A stretch of 64,000 nucleotides of DNA, from contig NZ_JAHWXP010000001.1 in NCBI RefSeq assembly GCF_019857185.1, positions 186,001 to 250,000 on the forward strand. The letters run 5' to 3'. Below are positions 56,861-64,000 of the stretch, in pieces. Position numbers and translations under genes: made by a program. Source of the DNA: Alteriqipengyuania abyssalis. GTDB lineage: Bacteria > Pseudomonadota > Alphaproteobacteria > Sphingomonadales > Sphingomonadaceae. The notes beneath the pieces are model-generated. The model saw only the letters and a list, made by a program, of their open reading frames with translations, was not told the origin of the DNA and did not search any database. Each line of letters starts with the position of its first letter. Position 1 is the stretch's first letter.

Positions 56861-58500
56861 GCGACATTATCGACCTTTCGCGAGAGGCGTGTGCGGCAGG
56901 CCAGCGTTATATCGAAGCTGCACGCGCTGCGACCGCCGGGATTGTCGCGCCGGATGGCTCGCCCGACCCATCGCTGATCGAGCGCGAGCAGCGCCGGGTG
57001 CACGGTCTTGCATGGGCGGCGACCACGCTCGCTGCGCTGGAGGCGCTTGCCGACTGGGCCGCGCGGGCCCGGCGCGCTGGGCGTTTCGGTGCGATCGAGG
57101 AACAGACGCTGCGGATCGGGTTCGGCGAATATCTGCACCAGCTGACGTCGGCCTTGCCGATGGGGCAGGGCGAGTTTGTGCGCCCGGTCGATCTGGACGC
57201 TGGCGCCGCTGCCGACGCAATGCGCGCGGACCCCGCGGTGGCGCACTTCTTGACCCAAGGGAACACAGCCCAAACCCGCGCCCAGCTGGCTCCGCTGCTC
57301 GCCGAGGGCGCGTTGCCGGACGAGGCTTTCGGCGACGAAACGCTCGACATGATCCGCGCCCAGTTCCGCACCTTTACCGCCGAGCGGATCGCGCCTCACG
57401 CGCATCAATGGCATCTGGCGGACGAGCTGATCCCGATCGAGGTGGTCCAGCAGATGGGCGATCTCGGCGTGTTTGGCGTCTGCATTGCGGAGGAATATGG
57501 CGGCCTCGGCCTTGGCAAGACCGCGATGTGTCTCGTCTCCGAAGAGCTGTCGCGCGGGTGGATCTGCGCGGGTTCGCTCGGCACCCGATCGGAAATCGCG
57601 GGCGAGCTGATCGGAGAGAACGGCACGCCGGAGCAGAAGGCCGCGCTGTTGCCCAAGCTCGCCGATGGATCGATCCTGCCCACCGCTGTTTTCACGGAGC
57701 CGGATACCGGCTCCGACCTGGCATCGGTTGCGACGCGCGCACGCATGCAGAATGACGGAAGCTGGCAGATCACTGGCGCGAAGACCTGGATCACCCACGC
57801 CGCGCGCGCCGATCTGATGACCGTGCTGTGCCGGACCGATCCCGACACACCCGGCTATGGCGGCCTCTCGATGCTGCTCGCGCACAAGACGCGCGGGACG
57901 CAGGACGATCCGTTTCCCGACGAAGGGCTCTCGGGCAGCGAGATCGAGGTGCTCGGCTATCGCGGGATGAAGGAATATACGCTGGGGTTCGACGGGTTCG
58001 CGGTCGCTGCGGACGGTCTGCTCGGCGGTGCGCAGGGTCGCGGCTTCAAGCAGTTGATGCGGACTTTCGAGAGCGCCCGGATACAGACCGCGGCGCGGGC
58101 GGTGGGGGTGGGGTGGAACGCCTTCGATCTCGCGCGGCGTTACGCGCTGGAGCGCAGGCAGTTTGGCAAGCCTCTGATCGAGTTCCCGCGCGTCGCGGAC
58201 AAGCTGGCAATGATGGTCGCGGAACTGGTGATGGCGCGAGAGCTGACCTATTCCGCCGCGCGTCACAAGGATGCGGGCAAGCGCTGCGATATCGAGGCGG
58301 GGCAGGCCAAGCTGCTCGCCGCGCGGGTCGCGTGGACCGCTGCCGATAACGGCGTGCAGATCCACGGCGGCAATGGTTATGCGCTGGAATACCCGATCAG
58401 CCGGCTGCTGTGCGACGCGCGGATTCTCAATATCTTCGAAGGCGCAGCGGAAATTCAGGCGCAGGTGATCGGGCGGGGACTGCTGGTCGGCCAGCCCTGA
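56857..58500 (+). CDS. acyl-CoA dehydrogenase family protein
   Basis: 547 aa from GTG 56857. An ~150-residue N-terminal extension precedes the ACAD fold, which has FTEPDTGSDLASVATRA and, near the end, QIHGGNGYALEYPISRLLCDARILNIFEGAAEIQAQVI. The extension is longer than in typical short-chain ACADs and resembles the larger ACAD-type proteins. FAD-dependent; probably oxidises the CoA ester made by the upstream transferase. Confidence 0.92.
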   Translation: MSDIIDLSREACAAGQRYIEAARAATAGIVAPDGSPDPSLIEREQRRVHGLAWAATTLAALEALADWAARARRAGRFGAIEEQTLRIGFGEYLHQLTSALPMGQGEFVRPVDLDAGAAADAMRADPAVAHFLTQGNTAQTRAQLAPLLAEGALPDEAFGDETLDMIRAQFRTFTAERIAPHAHQWHLADELIPIEVVQQMGDLGVFGVCIAEEYGGLGLGKTAMCLVSEELSRGWICAGSLGTRSEIAGELIGENGTPEQKAALLPKLADGSILPTAVFTEPDTGSDLASVATRARMQNDGSWQITGAKTWITHAARADLMTVLCRTDPDTPGYGGLSMLLAHKTRGTQDDPFPDEGLSGSEIEVLGYRGMKEYTLGFDGFAVAADGLLGGAQGRGFKQLMRTFESARIQTAARAVGVGWNAFDLARRYALERRQFGKPLIEFPRVADKLAMMVAELVMARELTYSAARHKDAGKRCDIEAGQAKLLAARVAWTAADNGVQIHGGNGYALEYPISRLLCDARILNIFEGAAEIQAQVIGRGLLVGQP

Positions 58501-58531
58501 GCGCGCCCTCTGCCTTCCCCAGATAAGCGAA

Positions 58532-58559
58532 GGGGCGCGTACGTTTCGGTGCGCGCCCC
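58532..58559. terminator. hairpin between acyl-CoA dehydrogenase and porin genes
   Basis: GGGGCGCGTAC (58532-58542) pairs with GTGCGCGCCCC (58549-58559), 11 bp with one G-U pair. No long T-run, but placed between two convergent genes. Confidence 0.55.
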
Positions 58560-58593
58560 CTCAAAAATGGCCTGCGTAGTCCGATTGAATTGA

Positions 58594-59328
58594 TCAGAAC
58601 GCCGCGGACAGAGTGAACACCACGGCCCCGTCCTGACCCGCAATGTCCGGCAGGTCGGTATCGACATAGGCGACCCCCAGGGTGAGGATGTCATAAGACA
58701 CGCTCGCCCCCAGCGACCAGTCGAGATAGCCGCCCGATCCGTAGTCCAGGCTGCCGTCCGAATAGCCAAGATGCGCCGAAAGGCTGATCGGGGTATCCGG
58801 AATGCCAGCGCCCAGATCGCCGTAGACGTAGATGTTGTCGTCGGTCAGCGCGCTGCCCTGTTCGGGCGCGTAGGCCGCGCCGACGGTTGCTTCGACCGGA
58901 CCCAGCGCCGCAGTGATCGAGGCATAGGGTTCGAAGTAGTCGCTGTCGCCGACAAGGTCGTTGCCGTTGGGATAGATGTAGTAGAGCACACCGGCATCGA
59001 TGCTCAGCCCGGTGGCGACATCGCCCGACCACCCGGCATAGATGTCCAGCTCCGAGTTGCCGTACAGCGCGCTATCCTCGAGCGACGAAGCCCATGCGCC
59101 GACGTAGAAACCGCTCTCGTGAGCGACGTCGAAACCGCCCTGGATCGCGATGTCTTCACCGCTGAAGGAAACGCCGCGGAACCGGTAGTCGGTGGTCAGC
59201 GCGACGTTGGCGCTGATTTCGATCGGGCGGGATTCCTCGGCTTCTGCCTCTTCGTCCTGAGCCAGCGCGGGGCTGGCGAACATCGTGGTGGCGAGCAGCG
59301 CCACCGGGGCAATTCTGGAAAAACGCAT
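58594..59328 (-). CDS. TorF family putative porin
   Basis: 244 aa from ATG 59328 (AAGGAG before it). Signal peptide (FSRIAPVALLATTMFASPALAQ), an acidic linker, then a small outer-membrane barrel with TTDYRFRGVSFSGEDIAIQGGFDVAHESGFYVGAWAS, the Gcw/TorF signature (TIGR02001 type). In other proteobacteria this gene often lies beside amtB-glnK, as here, and may move nitrogenous compounds. Confidence 0.9.
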   Translation of the reverse strand: MRFSRIAPVALLATTMFASPALAQDEEAEAEESRPIEISANVALTTDYRFRGVSFSGEDIAIQGGFDVAHESGFYVGAWASSLEDSALYGNSELDIYAGWSGDVATGLSIDAGVLYYIYPNGNDLVGDSDYFEPYASITAALGPVEATVGAAYAPEQGSALTDDNIYVYGDLGAGIPDTPISLSAHLGYSDGSLDYGSGGYLDWSLGASVSYDILTLGVAYVDTDLPDIAGQDGAVVFTLSAAF

Positions 59329-59433
59329 TTTCTCATTCTCCTTGAACAATCGCCCTCTCCCCCCTCATCCGGAGGGGGCCGCGTCCCGATCTGGTTTGCC
59401 GGGATCACGGACCCCTCCGGTCCTAAGTCACTC

Positions 59434-60789
59434 TCAGTAATTATAGGCGCGTTCGCCGTGTTCGCTGAGGTCGAGGCCGTCGCGTTCCTTCTCTTCGGAG
59501 ACGCGCCCGCCGGTCACCAGCTTGGCGATGAACCATGCGATTGCTGCACCCACAGCGGCCCACACGATCGCCACACCCACGGCCTTGGCCTGGATGATCA
59601 GTTGCGCGATCGCGTTATAGTCCGCATCGCCCGGTCCGCCGATCGCGGGCATCATGGTGAAGGCAGTGCCGAGCGAGCCGACGATGCCGCCGATCCCGTG
59701 GATGCCGAAGACGTCGGCAGTATCGTCCAGCCCCAGCTTGGGCTTCAGCATGGTCACGAACCAGAAGCACACCAGCGCGGCAGCCGCACCGATCAGGATC
59801 GCTCCGAACGGCCCGCTGTTGCCTGCCGCAGGAGTGACTGCGACGAGACCTGCGATCGCGCCCGAGCAGCCACCCAGCAGCGAACCCTTGTGGCCGGTCA
59901 CCTTCTCGCCCAGCATCCAGAACAGCACGCCCGAAGCGGTTGCCACGAAGGTGTTGAGCACTGCGAGCGAGGCGACGCCGTCGGCTTCCAGCTCGGAACC
60001 GCCGTTGAAGCCGAACCAGCCCACCCACAGCAGGCCGGTGCCGATCAGCGTCATGGTCAGCGAGTGCGGCGGCATCGGCTCTTTCGGATAACCGATACGC
60101 TTGCCCAGGATCAGGCAGCCGACCAGCGCGGAAACGCCCGCGTTGATGTGGACGACGGTGCCGCCTGCGAAGTCGAGTGCGCCCCAGTCGAAGATCAGGC
60201 CGCCGGTCGCCCACACCATATGCGCGATCGGGAAGTACACGATCGTCAGCCAGATGGCGGTGAACACCATCATGGTCGAGAACTTGGCCCGCTCCATCGT
60301 GCCGCCCACGACCAGCCCCGCGGTGATCGCGGCGAAGGTCATCTGGAAGGCGATGAAGATATATTCGGGAATCTCGACGCCGTCGCTGAAGGTCGCCGCG
60401 CCCGAATCAGCCGTAACGCCCTTCAGGAAGACTTTGCCGAAATCGGCGATGAAGGCGTTGCCGGTGTCACCGAACGCCATCGAATAGCCGTAGGTGACCC
60501 AGATAATCATCGCGAGGCACGCGACGCCGAGCACCTGGGTGAGGACCGAGGCCATGTTCTTGGTCCGGGCAAGCCCGCCGTAGAAGAGGGCGAGGCCCGG
60601 CACGATCATCAGCATGACGAGCACGGTGGCGATGATCATGAAGGCGGTATCGCCCTTGGCGATGGTCGTCGCAGCCTCGGCCGCGGCCATCGCAGGCGCG
60701 GTCGGTGCCGGTGCTTCGAGTGCGAAGGCGGGAGAGGCAGCGAGCGTGGCAAGCCCCGCTGCGGCAAAGTATTTTATCTTATCCATCAT
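59434..60789 (-). CDS. amtB: ammonium transporter
   Basis: 451 aa from ATG 60789. Signal-like N-terminus, then 11 membrane segments with TAFMIIATVLVMLMIVPGLALFYGGL, the NTxxA-type pore residues and conserved DFAGGTVVHINAGVSALVG. 11 bp after glnK, forming the standard glnK-amtB pair under nitrogen control. Confidence 0.96.
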   Translation of the reverse strand: MMDKIKYFAAAGLATLAASPAFALEAPAPTAPAMAAAEAATTIAKGDTAFMIIATVLVMLMIVPGLALFYGGLARTKNMASVLTQVLGVACLAMIIWVTYGYSMAFGDTGNAFIADFGKVFLKGVTADSGAATFSDGVEIPEYIFIAFQMTFAAITAGLVVGGTMERAKFSTMMVFTAIWLTIVYFPIAHMVWATGGLIFDWGALDFAGGTVVHINAGVSALVGCLILGKRIGYPKEPMPPHSLTMTLIGTGLLWVGWFGFNGGSELEADGVASLAVLNTFVATASGVLFWMLGEKVTGHKGSLLGGCSGAIAGLVAVTPAAGNSGPFGAILIGAAAALVCFWFVTMLKPKLGLDDTADVFGIHGIGGIVGSLGTAFTMMPAIGGPGDADYNAIAQLIIQAKAVGVAIVWAAVGAAIAWFIAKLVTGGRVSEEKERDGLDLSEHGERAYNY

Positions 60790-60800
60790 GTCTGGCCCCC

Positions 60801-61181
<381 letters not shown>

Positions 61182-61313
61182 CTAAAAAGCTTGCTTGAAA
61201 CGTAACTCCTTTGTCATTTATGGTGCATCGCACAACACGGCGTAGATCGTCAATCGCTCAAAGATGATCGGCAAATTGCGTCGAGGAGGCTGATAAAGAA
61301 GGGGAAATCGAGC

Positions 61314-61592
61314 ATGAGTGCGGCGCAAAACTCGCGTGAAATATTCACACGGCCTGATTGCAGTGCACAAATCGCTGCGAGTGCGAAGTTAACCGGCGAA
61401 CGCGACGCCATGCTCGTGTCGATGCACCCGGAGGAACTGCGCGAGACGATGGAGGCGCTGGGATGTACCACGCAATCCGCGCTGGCCGCCGCGATCGGGG
61501 TCGACCGTTCGACGATCAGCCTGTGGCTCGACGGGCGGGTCGGCGTGCCGCGCCCGGTTTCCAAGCTCCTGCGGCTGATGCGCGCGCTCTGA
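61314..61592 (+). CDS. HTH-type regulator (YdaS/Cro-like)
   Basis: 92 aa. The C-terminal half is a helix-turn-helix (LRETMEALGCTTQSALAAAIGVDRSTISLWLDGRVGVPRPVSKLLRLM). Stands alone upstream of the TolC gene; role unknown. Confidence 0.75.
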   Translation: MSAAQNSREIFTRPDCSAQIAASAKLTGERDAMLVSMHPEELRETMEALGCTTQSALAAAIGVDRSTISLWLDGRVGVPRPVSKLLRLMRAL

Positions 61593-61637
61593 TCTGCTCC
61601 GCCGCCGACCCGTCGGGCGCGCGTTCACAAGTGTACA

Positions 61638-61665
61638 CAGGTGCGCACAGACGCACACACAGGTG
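61638..61665. repeat. short CACAGGTG-type repeats
   Basis: ACACAGGTG occurs twice around a CGCACAGACGC core in the gap between the HTH gene and the TolC gene. Possible operator for the HTH protein. Confidence 0.3.
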
Positions 61666-61780
61666 ACTTAACTTCAGCTAGGTACGCTCACCGGGGGTTT
61701 ACCGGCCTGTATGGTGCTGTATTTCAGCATGTTTGAGGGATGCCGTTGGATTAGGGGCCTCCATCGGACGGGAGCGGTTC

Positions 61781-63244
61781 ATGAAACGAGGGGTGCGCTG
61801 TGCCCAGGCAGGGCGGGGCGACAATTCGCCACGCACGTGCCGCAGGGTGCGTGGCGCGGCCATGTGGCTGGCGACTTGTGCGCTGCTGGCGTTGATGCCG
61901 CTGCCGGCAGCGGCGCAGGACTCGATCGTCGGGCCGGTGGCAGATGATGGCGACGATCCCGTCCTCGCTTTTGCGCGCGAGGCGTCGGACCTCGAGGAAC
62001 TGCGCGCAGCGGTGCTTTCCGCGATCGAGCGCAGCGGATCGCTGGGCGAGGCGCGGGCTGCGCGGGACGAGGCGGAGGCGCGCCGCAACGAGGTGCGCAC
62101 GCAGGAGACGCCGACCCTCGAACTTGGCGTCAGTTCCTTCCGCGTGATCTCGCGCGACTTTTCCAACGATCCGCAGAACTTCCTCGAGCGCTCGCGTCCG
62201 TCCAAGCGGACCGACGCCACGCTGCGCGCGAGCCAGCTCCTGTTCGATTTCGGCGCGACGGTGCAGCGGATCGAGGCGGCCAATGCGCGTATCGAGGTCG
62301 CCATCGCGCAGATCGACGACACTGCCAACCAGACCGCCCTGCGCACGGTTTCCGTCCAGAGCGATGTCCATGGCCGGCGTACCCTGGTGCAGCTGGGCAG
62401 CGCCTTCGTCGCGAGCCTTTACGACCTGCGCGCCAAGATGGTCGAGCGGGTCGGCGAGGGCGTGTCCTCCGAAGTCGATCTGGCGCAGGTCGATGGCTAC
62501 ATCGCGCAGGCAGAGGCGCAGCAGGCCGATTTCGAGCGCGGGCTGGCCGCCGCCGAAGCCGCCTATTTCGAGCTGGTCGGCGCTCCTGCGCCACCCGGGC
62601 TGGGGCGCCCCCCGGTGCCCTTCGTGCTCGCCGGATCGGTCCCCGCAGAGGGTGGGCAGACCGCCGCGCTGCTCGATACATTGCCCCAGGTACGCGCCGC
62701 CAGCGCGGGCCTGCGCGCTGCCGAGCGGGAGGCGAAGGCGGCCCGGGCCGACATCCTGCCCAAGGTCACGCTGTCGGTCGATGCAGGGCGCTACGACATT
62801 ATCGAGAGCACGCGGGACTACGACATCCGCGCCACCGTCAACCTCAATTTCCGCCTGTTCGGAGGTGAGAAGCAGCGCGCCGACCAGGCCGAGGCGCGGC
62901 AGGCCGGCGCGCAGGCGCGGCTCGACCGGCTGCGCGACGAAGCGCTGCGCAATGCGCGAATTGCCGCGACCGACGTGGCCGCGCTGGAGAAGGCCGAAGC
63001 GGCGGTGCGGATGAGCTACTTGTCCAGTCGCCGCGCAAAGAGCGCTGTTTTCGAGCGGTTTCAGGTGGCGCGCGCAGCCCTGCTTGATGTACTGGTCGCC
63101 GAGTCGAACTATTTCGATGTCGCCACGCGCTATCTGCAGACCGTCACCGAGCTTGATGTTGCGCGCTATGTTTTTCTCGCCCGGACCGGTAGCCTTCAGG
63201 ATGCCCTGGGTATCGACAGCGCGATGATCGCGGACACACCATGA
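61781..63244 (+). CDS. TolC-like outer-membrane efflux/secretion protein
   Basis: 487 aa from ATG 61781; the true signal peptide core is MWLATCALLALMPLPAAAQ (61862 onward), preceded by a long basic region. TolC repeats are seen (for example RIEAANARIEVAIAQIDDTAN). Overlaps the type I secretion ABC gene by 4 bp, so it likely forms the outer-membrane channel of that exporter. Confidence 0.88.
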   Translation: MKRGVRCAQAGRGDNSPRTCRRVRGAAMWLATCALLALMPLPAAAQDSIVGPVADDGDDPVLAFAREASDLEELRAAVLSAIERSGSLGEARAARDEAEARRNEVRTQETPTLELGVSSFRVISRDFSNDPQNFLERSRPSKRTDATLRASQLLFDFGATVQRIEAANARIEVAIAQIDDTANQTALRTVSVQSDVHGRRTLVQLGSAFVASLYDLRAKMVERVGEGVSSEVDLAQVDGYIAQAEAQQADFERGLAAAEAAYFELVGAPAPPGLGRPPVPFVLAGSVPAEGGQTAALLDTLPQVRAASAGLRAAEREAKAARADILPKVTLSVDAGRYDIIESTRDYDIRATVNLNFRLFGGEKQRADQAEARQAGAQARLDRLRDEALRNARIAATDVAALEKAEAAVRMSYLSSRRAKSAVFERFQVARAALLDVLVAESNYFDVATRYLQTVTELDVARYVFLARTGSLQDALGIDSAMIADTP

Positions 63245-64000
63245 CCGACAGTGCGATCCCCGATCCCAAGCCGCGTTTCGCGCGCTGGCTGATGGAGCCG
63301 ATGCTGGCCAACAAGGCGATCTACATAAAGGTCGGCCTGGCGGCGACGATGATCAACCTGTTCGGGATCGTCACCTCGCTCTACACGATGACGGTCTACG
63401 ACCGGGTGCTGCCCAACAACGCGTTCAATTCGCTGCTCGCGCTGTCGATTGGCCTGGGCATCGTGATCGTGTTCGATTTCGTGCTGCGGGTGCTGCGCGC
63501 CTATTTCATCGATTTCGCGGGCGTGGATATCGATGCCAAGGTCGGCGCGCAGGTGTTCGACAAGCTGCTGACCATGCGGCTCGACGGCAAGCGCCGCTCC
63601 ACCGGCGCGATCACCGGGGTGATGCGCGAGCTGGAAACGCTGCGCGATTTCTTCGCCTCGGCCACGATGACCGCGCTGGTCGATATTCCTTTCATCCTGC
63701 TGACGCTGGTGATCATCGCGATGATCGGCGGGGTGGTGGTGTTCGTGCCGCTGGTGCTGATCCCGATCGTGATCGCGGCGGGCTGGATCACCAGCCCCGC
63801 GCTCGACCGGCTCGCCGCGCGCTCGCTGGGCCAGGCGCTCGACAAGCAGACCGTGCTGGTCGAGACGGTCGGCTCGCTTGAAATGGTCAAGAGTGCGGGT
63901 GCGGGCGGTCTGCTGACCGAACGCTGGCTGCGCTCGCTCCAGATGCATGGAGACTATTCCTCGCGCCAGCGCCTGATCTCGACCATGTCGGTCACCATCG
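63241..64000 (+). CDS. type I secretion system permease/ABC (LapB-like), cut at right edge
   Basis: The first 253 residues are in the window: a short N-terminus, then the ABC transporter membrane domain (YIKVGLAATMINLFGIVTSLYTMTVYDRVLPNNAFNSLLALSIG...GVDIDAKVGAQVFDKLL). The N-terminal peptidase-like domain of some LapB/HlyB proteins is missing or very short here. The ATPase domain must lie beyond the edge. With the upstream TolC it suggests export of a large adhesin or RTX protein. Confidence 0.88.
   Translation, partial: MTDSAIPDPKPRFARWLMEPMLANKAIYIKVGLAATMINLFGIVTSLYTMTVYDRVLPNNAFNSLLALSIGLGIVIVFDFVLRVLRAYFIDFAGVDIDAKVGAQVFDKLLTMRLDGKRRSTGAITGVMRELETLRDFFASATMTALVDIPFILLTLVIIAMIGGVVVFVPLVLIPIVIAAGWITSPALDRLAARSLGQALDKQTVLVETVGSLEMVKSAGAGGLLTERWLRSLQMHGDYSSRQRLISTMSVTI

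Overview
The window reads as a chromosome segment of an alphaproteobacterium of the order Sphingomonadales, family Erythrobacteraceae. Supporting points are the high GC content, the usg and DUF6961 families, alphaproteobacterial GTTC-N7-GTTC boxes, and reaction-centre genes with an aerobic anoxygenic phototroph layout. The arrangement pufLMC facing puhCBA, with no light-harvesting genes, matches what I recall of the second, incomplete photosynthesis cluster of Citromicrobium. The genus is an inference.

Layout. (1) 1-7843, minus strand: a four-gene operon of an AAA ATPase with a C-terminal HTH, a subtilisin-like protease (together IetAS-like), a DUF2188 protein and a giant P-loop STAND-type ATPase that runs off the left edge after 1385 open codons. 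(2) 8090-10222: an S24 (self-cleaving) repressor, a small HTH-like protein and a coupled mini-operon (thermonuclease, 43-aa membrane peptide, DUF6961 protein). (3) 10224-27858, minus strand: a nearly complete F-type type IV secretion (mating-pair) operon from pilin traA to traG. No relaxase or coupling protein lies inside the window. It is followed by a divergent HTH/AlpA regulator pair. (4) 29.4-40.5 kb: a stress island (usg, htpX, groESL, two hsp20, yfdX, hdeD, an NDUFS4-like protein, an SLC13/RCK transporter and a KefB-like antiporter) resembling the transmissible locus of stress tolerance of other bacteria. It is bracketed by near-identical 21-bp direct repeats and sits beside a truncated, stop-interrupted aldo/keto reductase. 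(5) 40.7-45.9 kb: a TonB receptor, a DEAD-box helicase and a LysR regulator. (6) 45.96-55.5 kb: a DabB-DabA inorganic-carbon uptake pair, then pufLMC converging on puhCBA. (7) 55.66-64 kb: a CoA transferase/acyl-CoA dehydrogenase pair, a TorF-type porin, amtB-glnK, an HTH protein, and a TolC plus type I secretion ABC gene cut by the right edge.

How the parts may work together. The conjugation block, S24 repressor and regulator pair look like one integrative or conjugative element. GTTC-N7-GTTC boxes upstream of the pilin gene, upstream of the HTH/AlpA pair, and between the S24 repressor and its divergent neighbour suggest DNA-damage control of transfer. The stress island carries RpoH-like promoters (CTTGAA-N16-CTAnAT) before groES and hsp20 and a related one before htpX. 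The puf and puh operons each have a TGT-N12-ACA site of the PpsR/CrtJ type upstream. Long ORFs antisense to these genes were treated as shadows.
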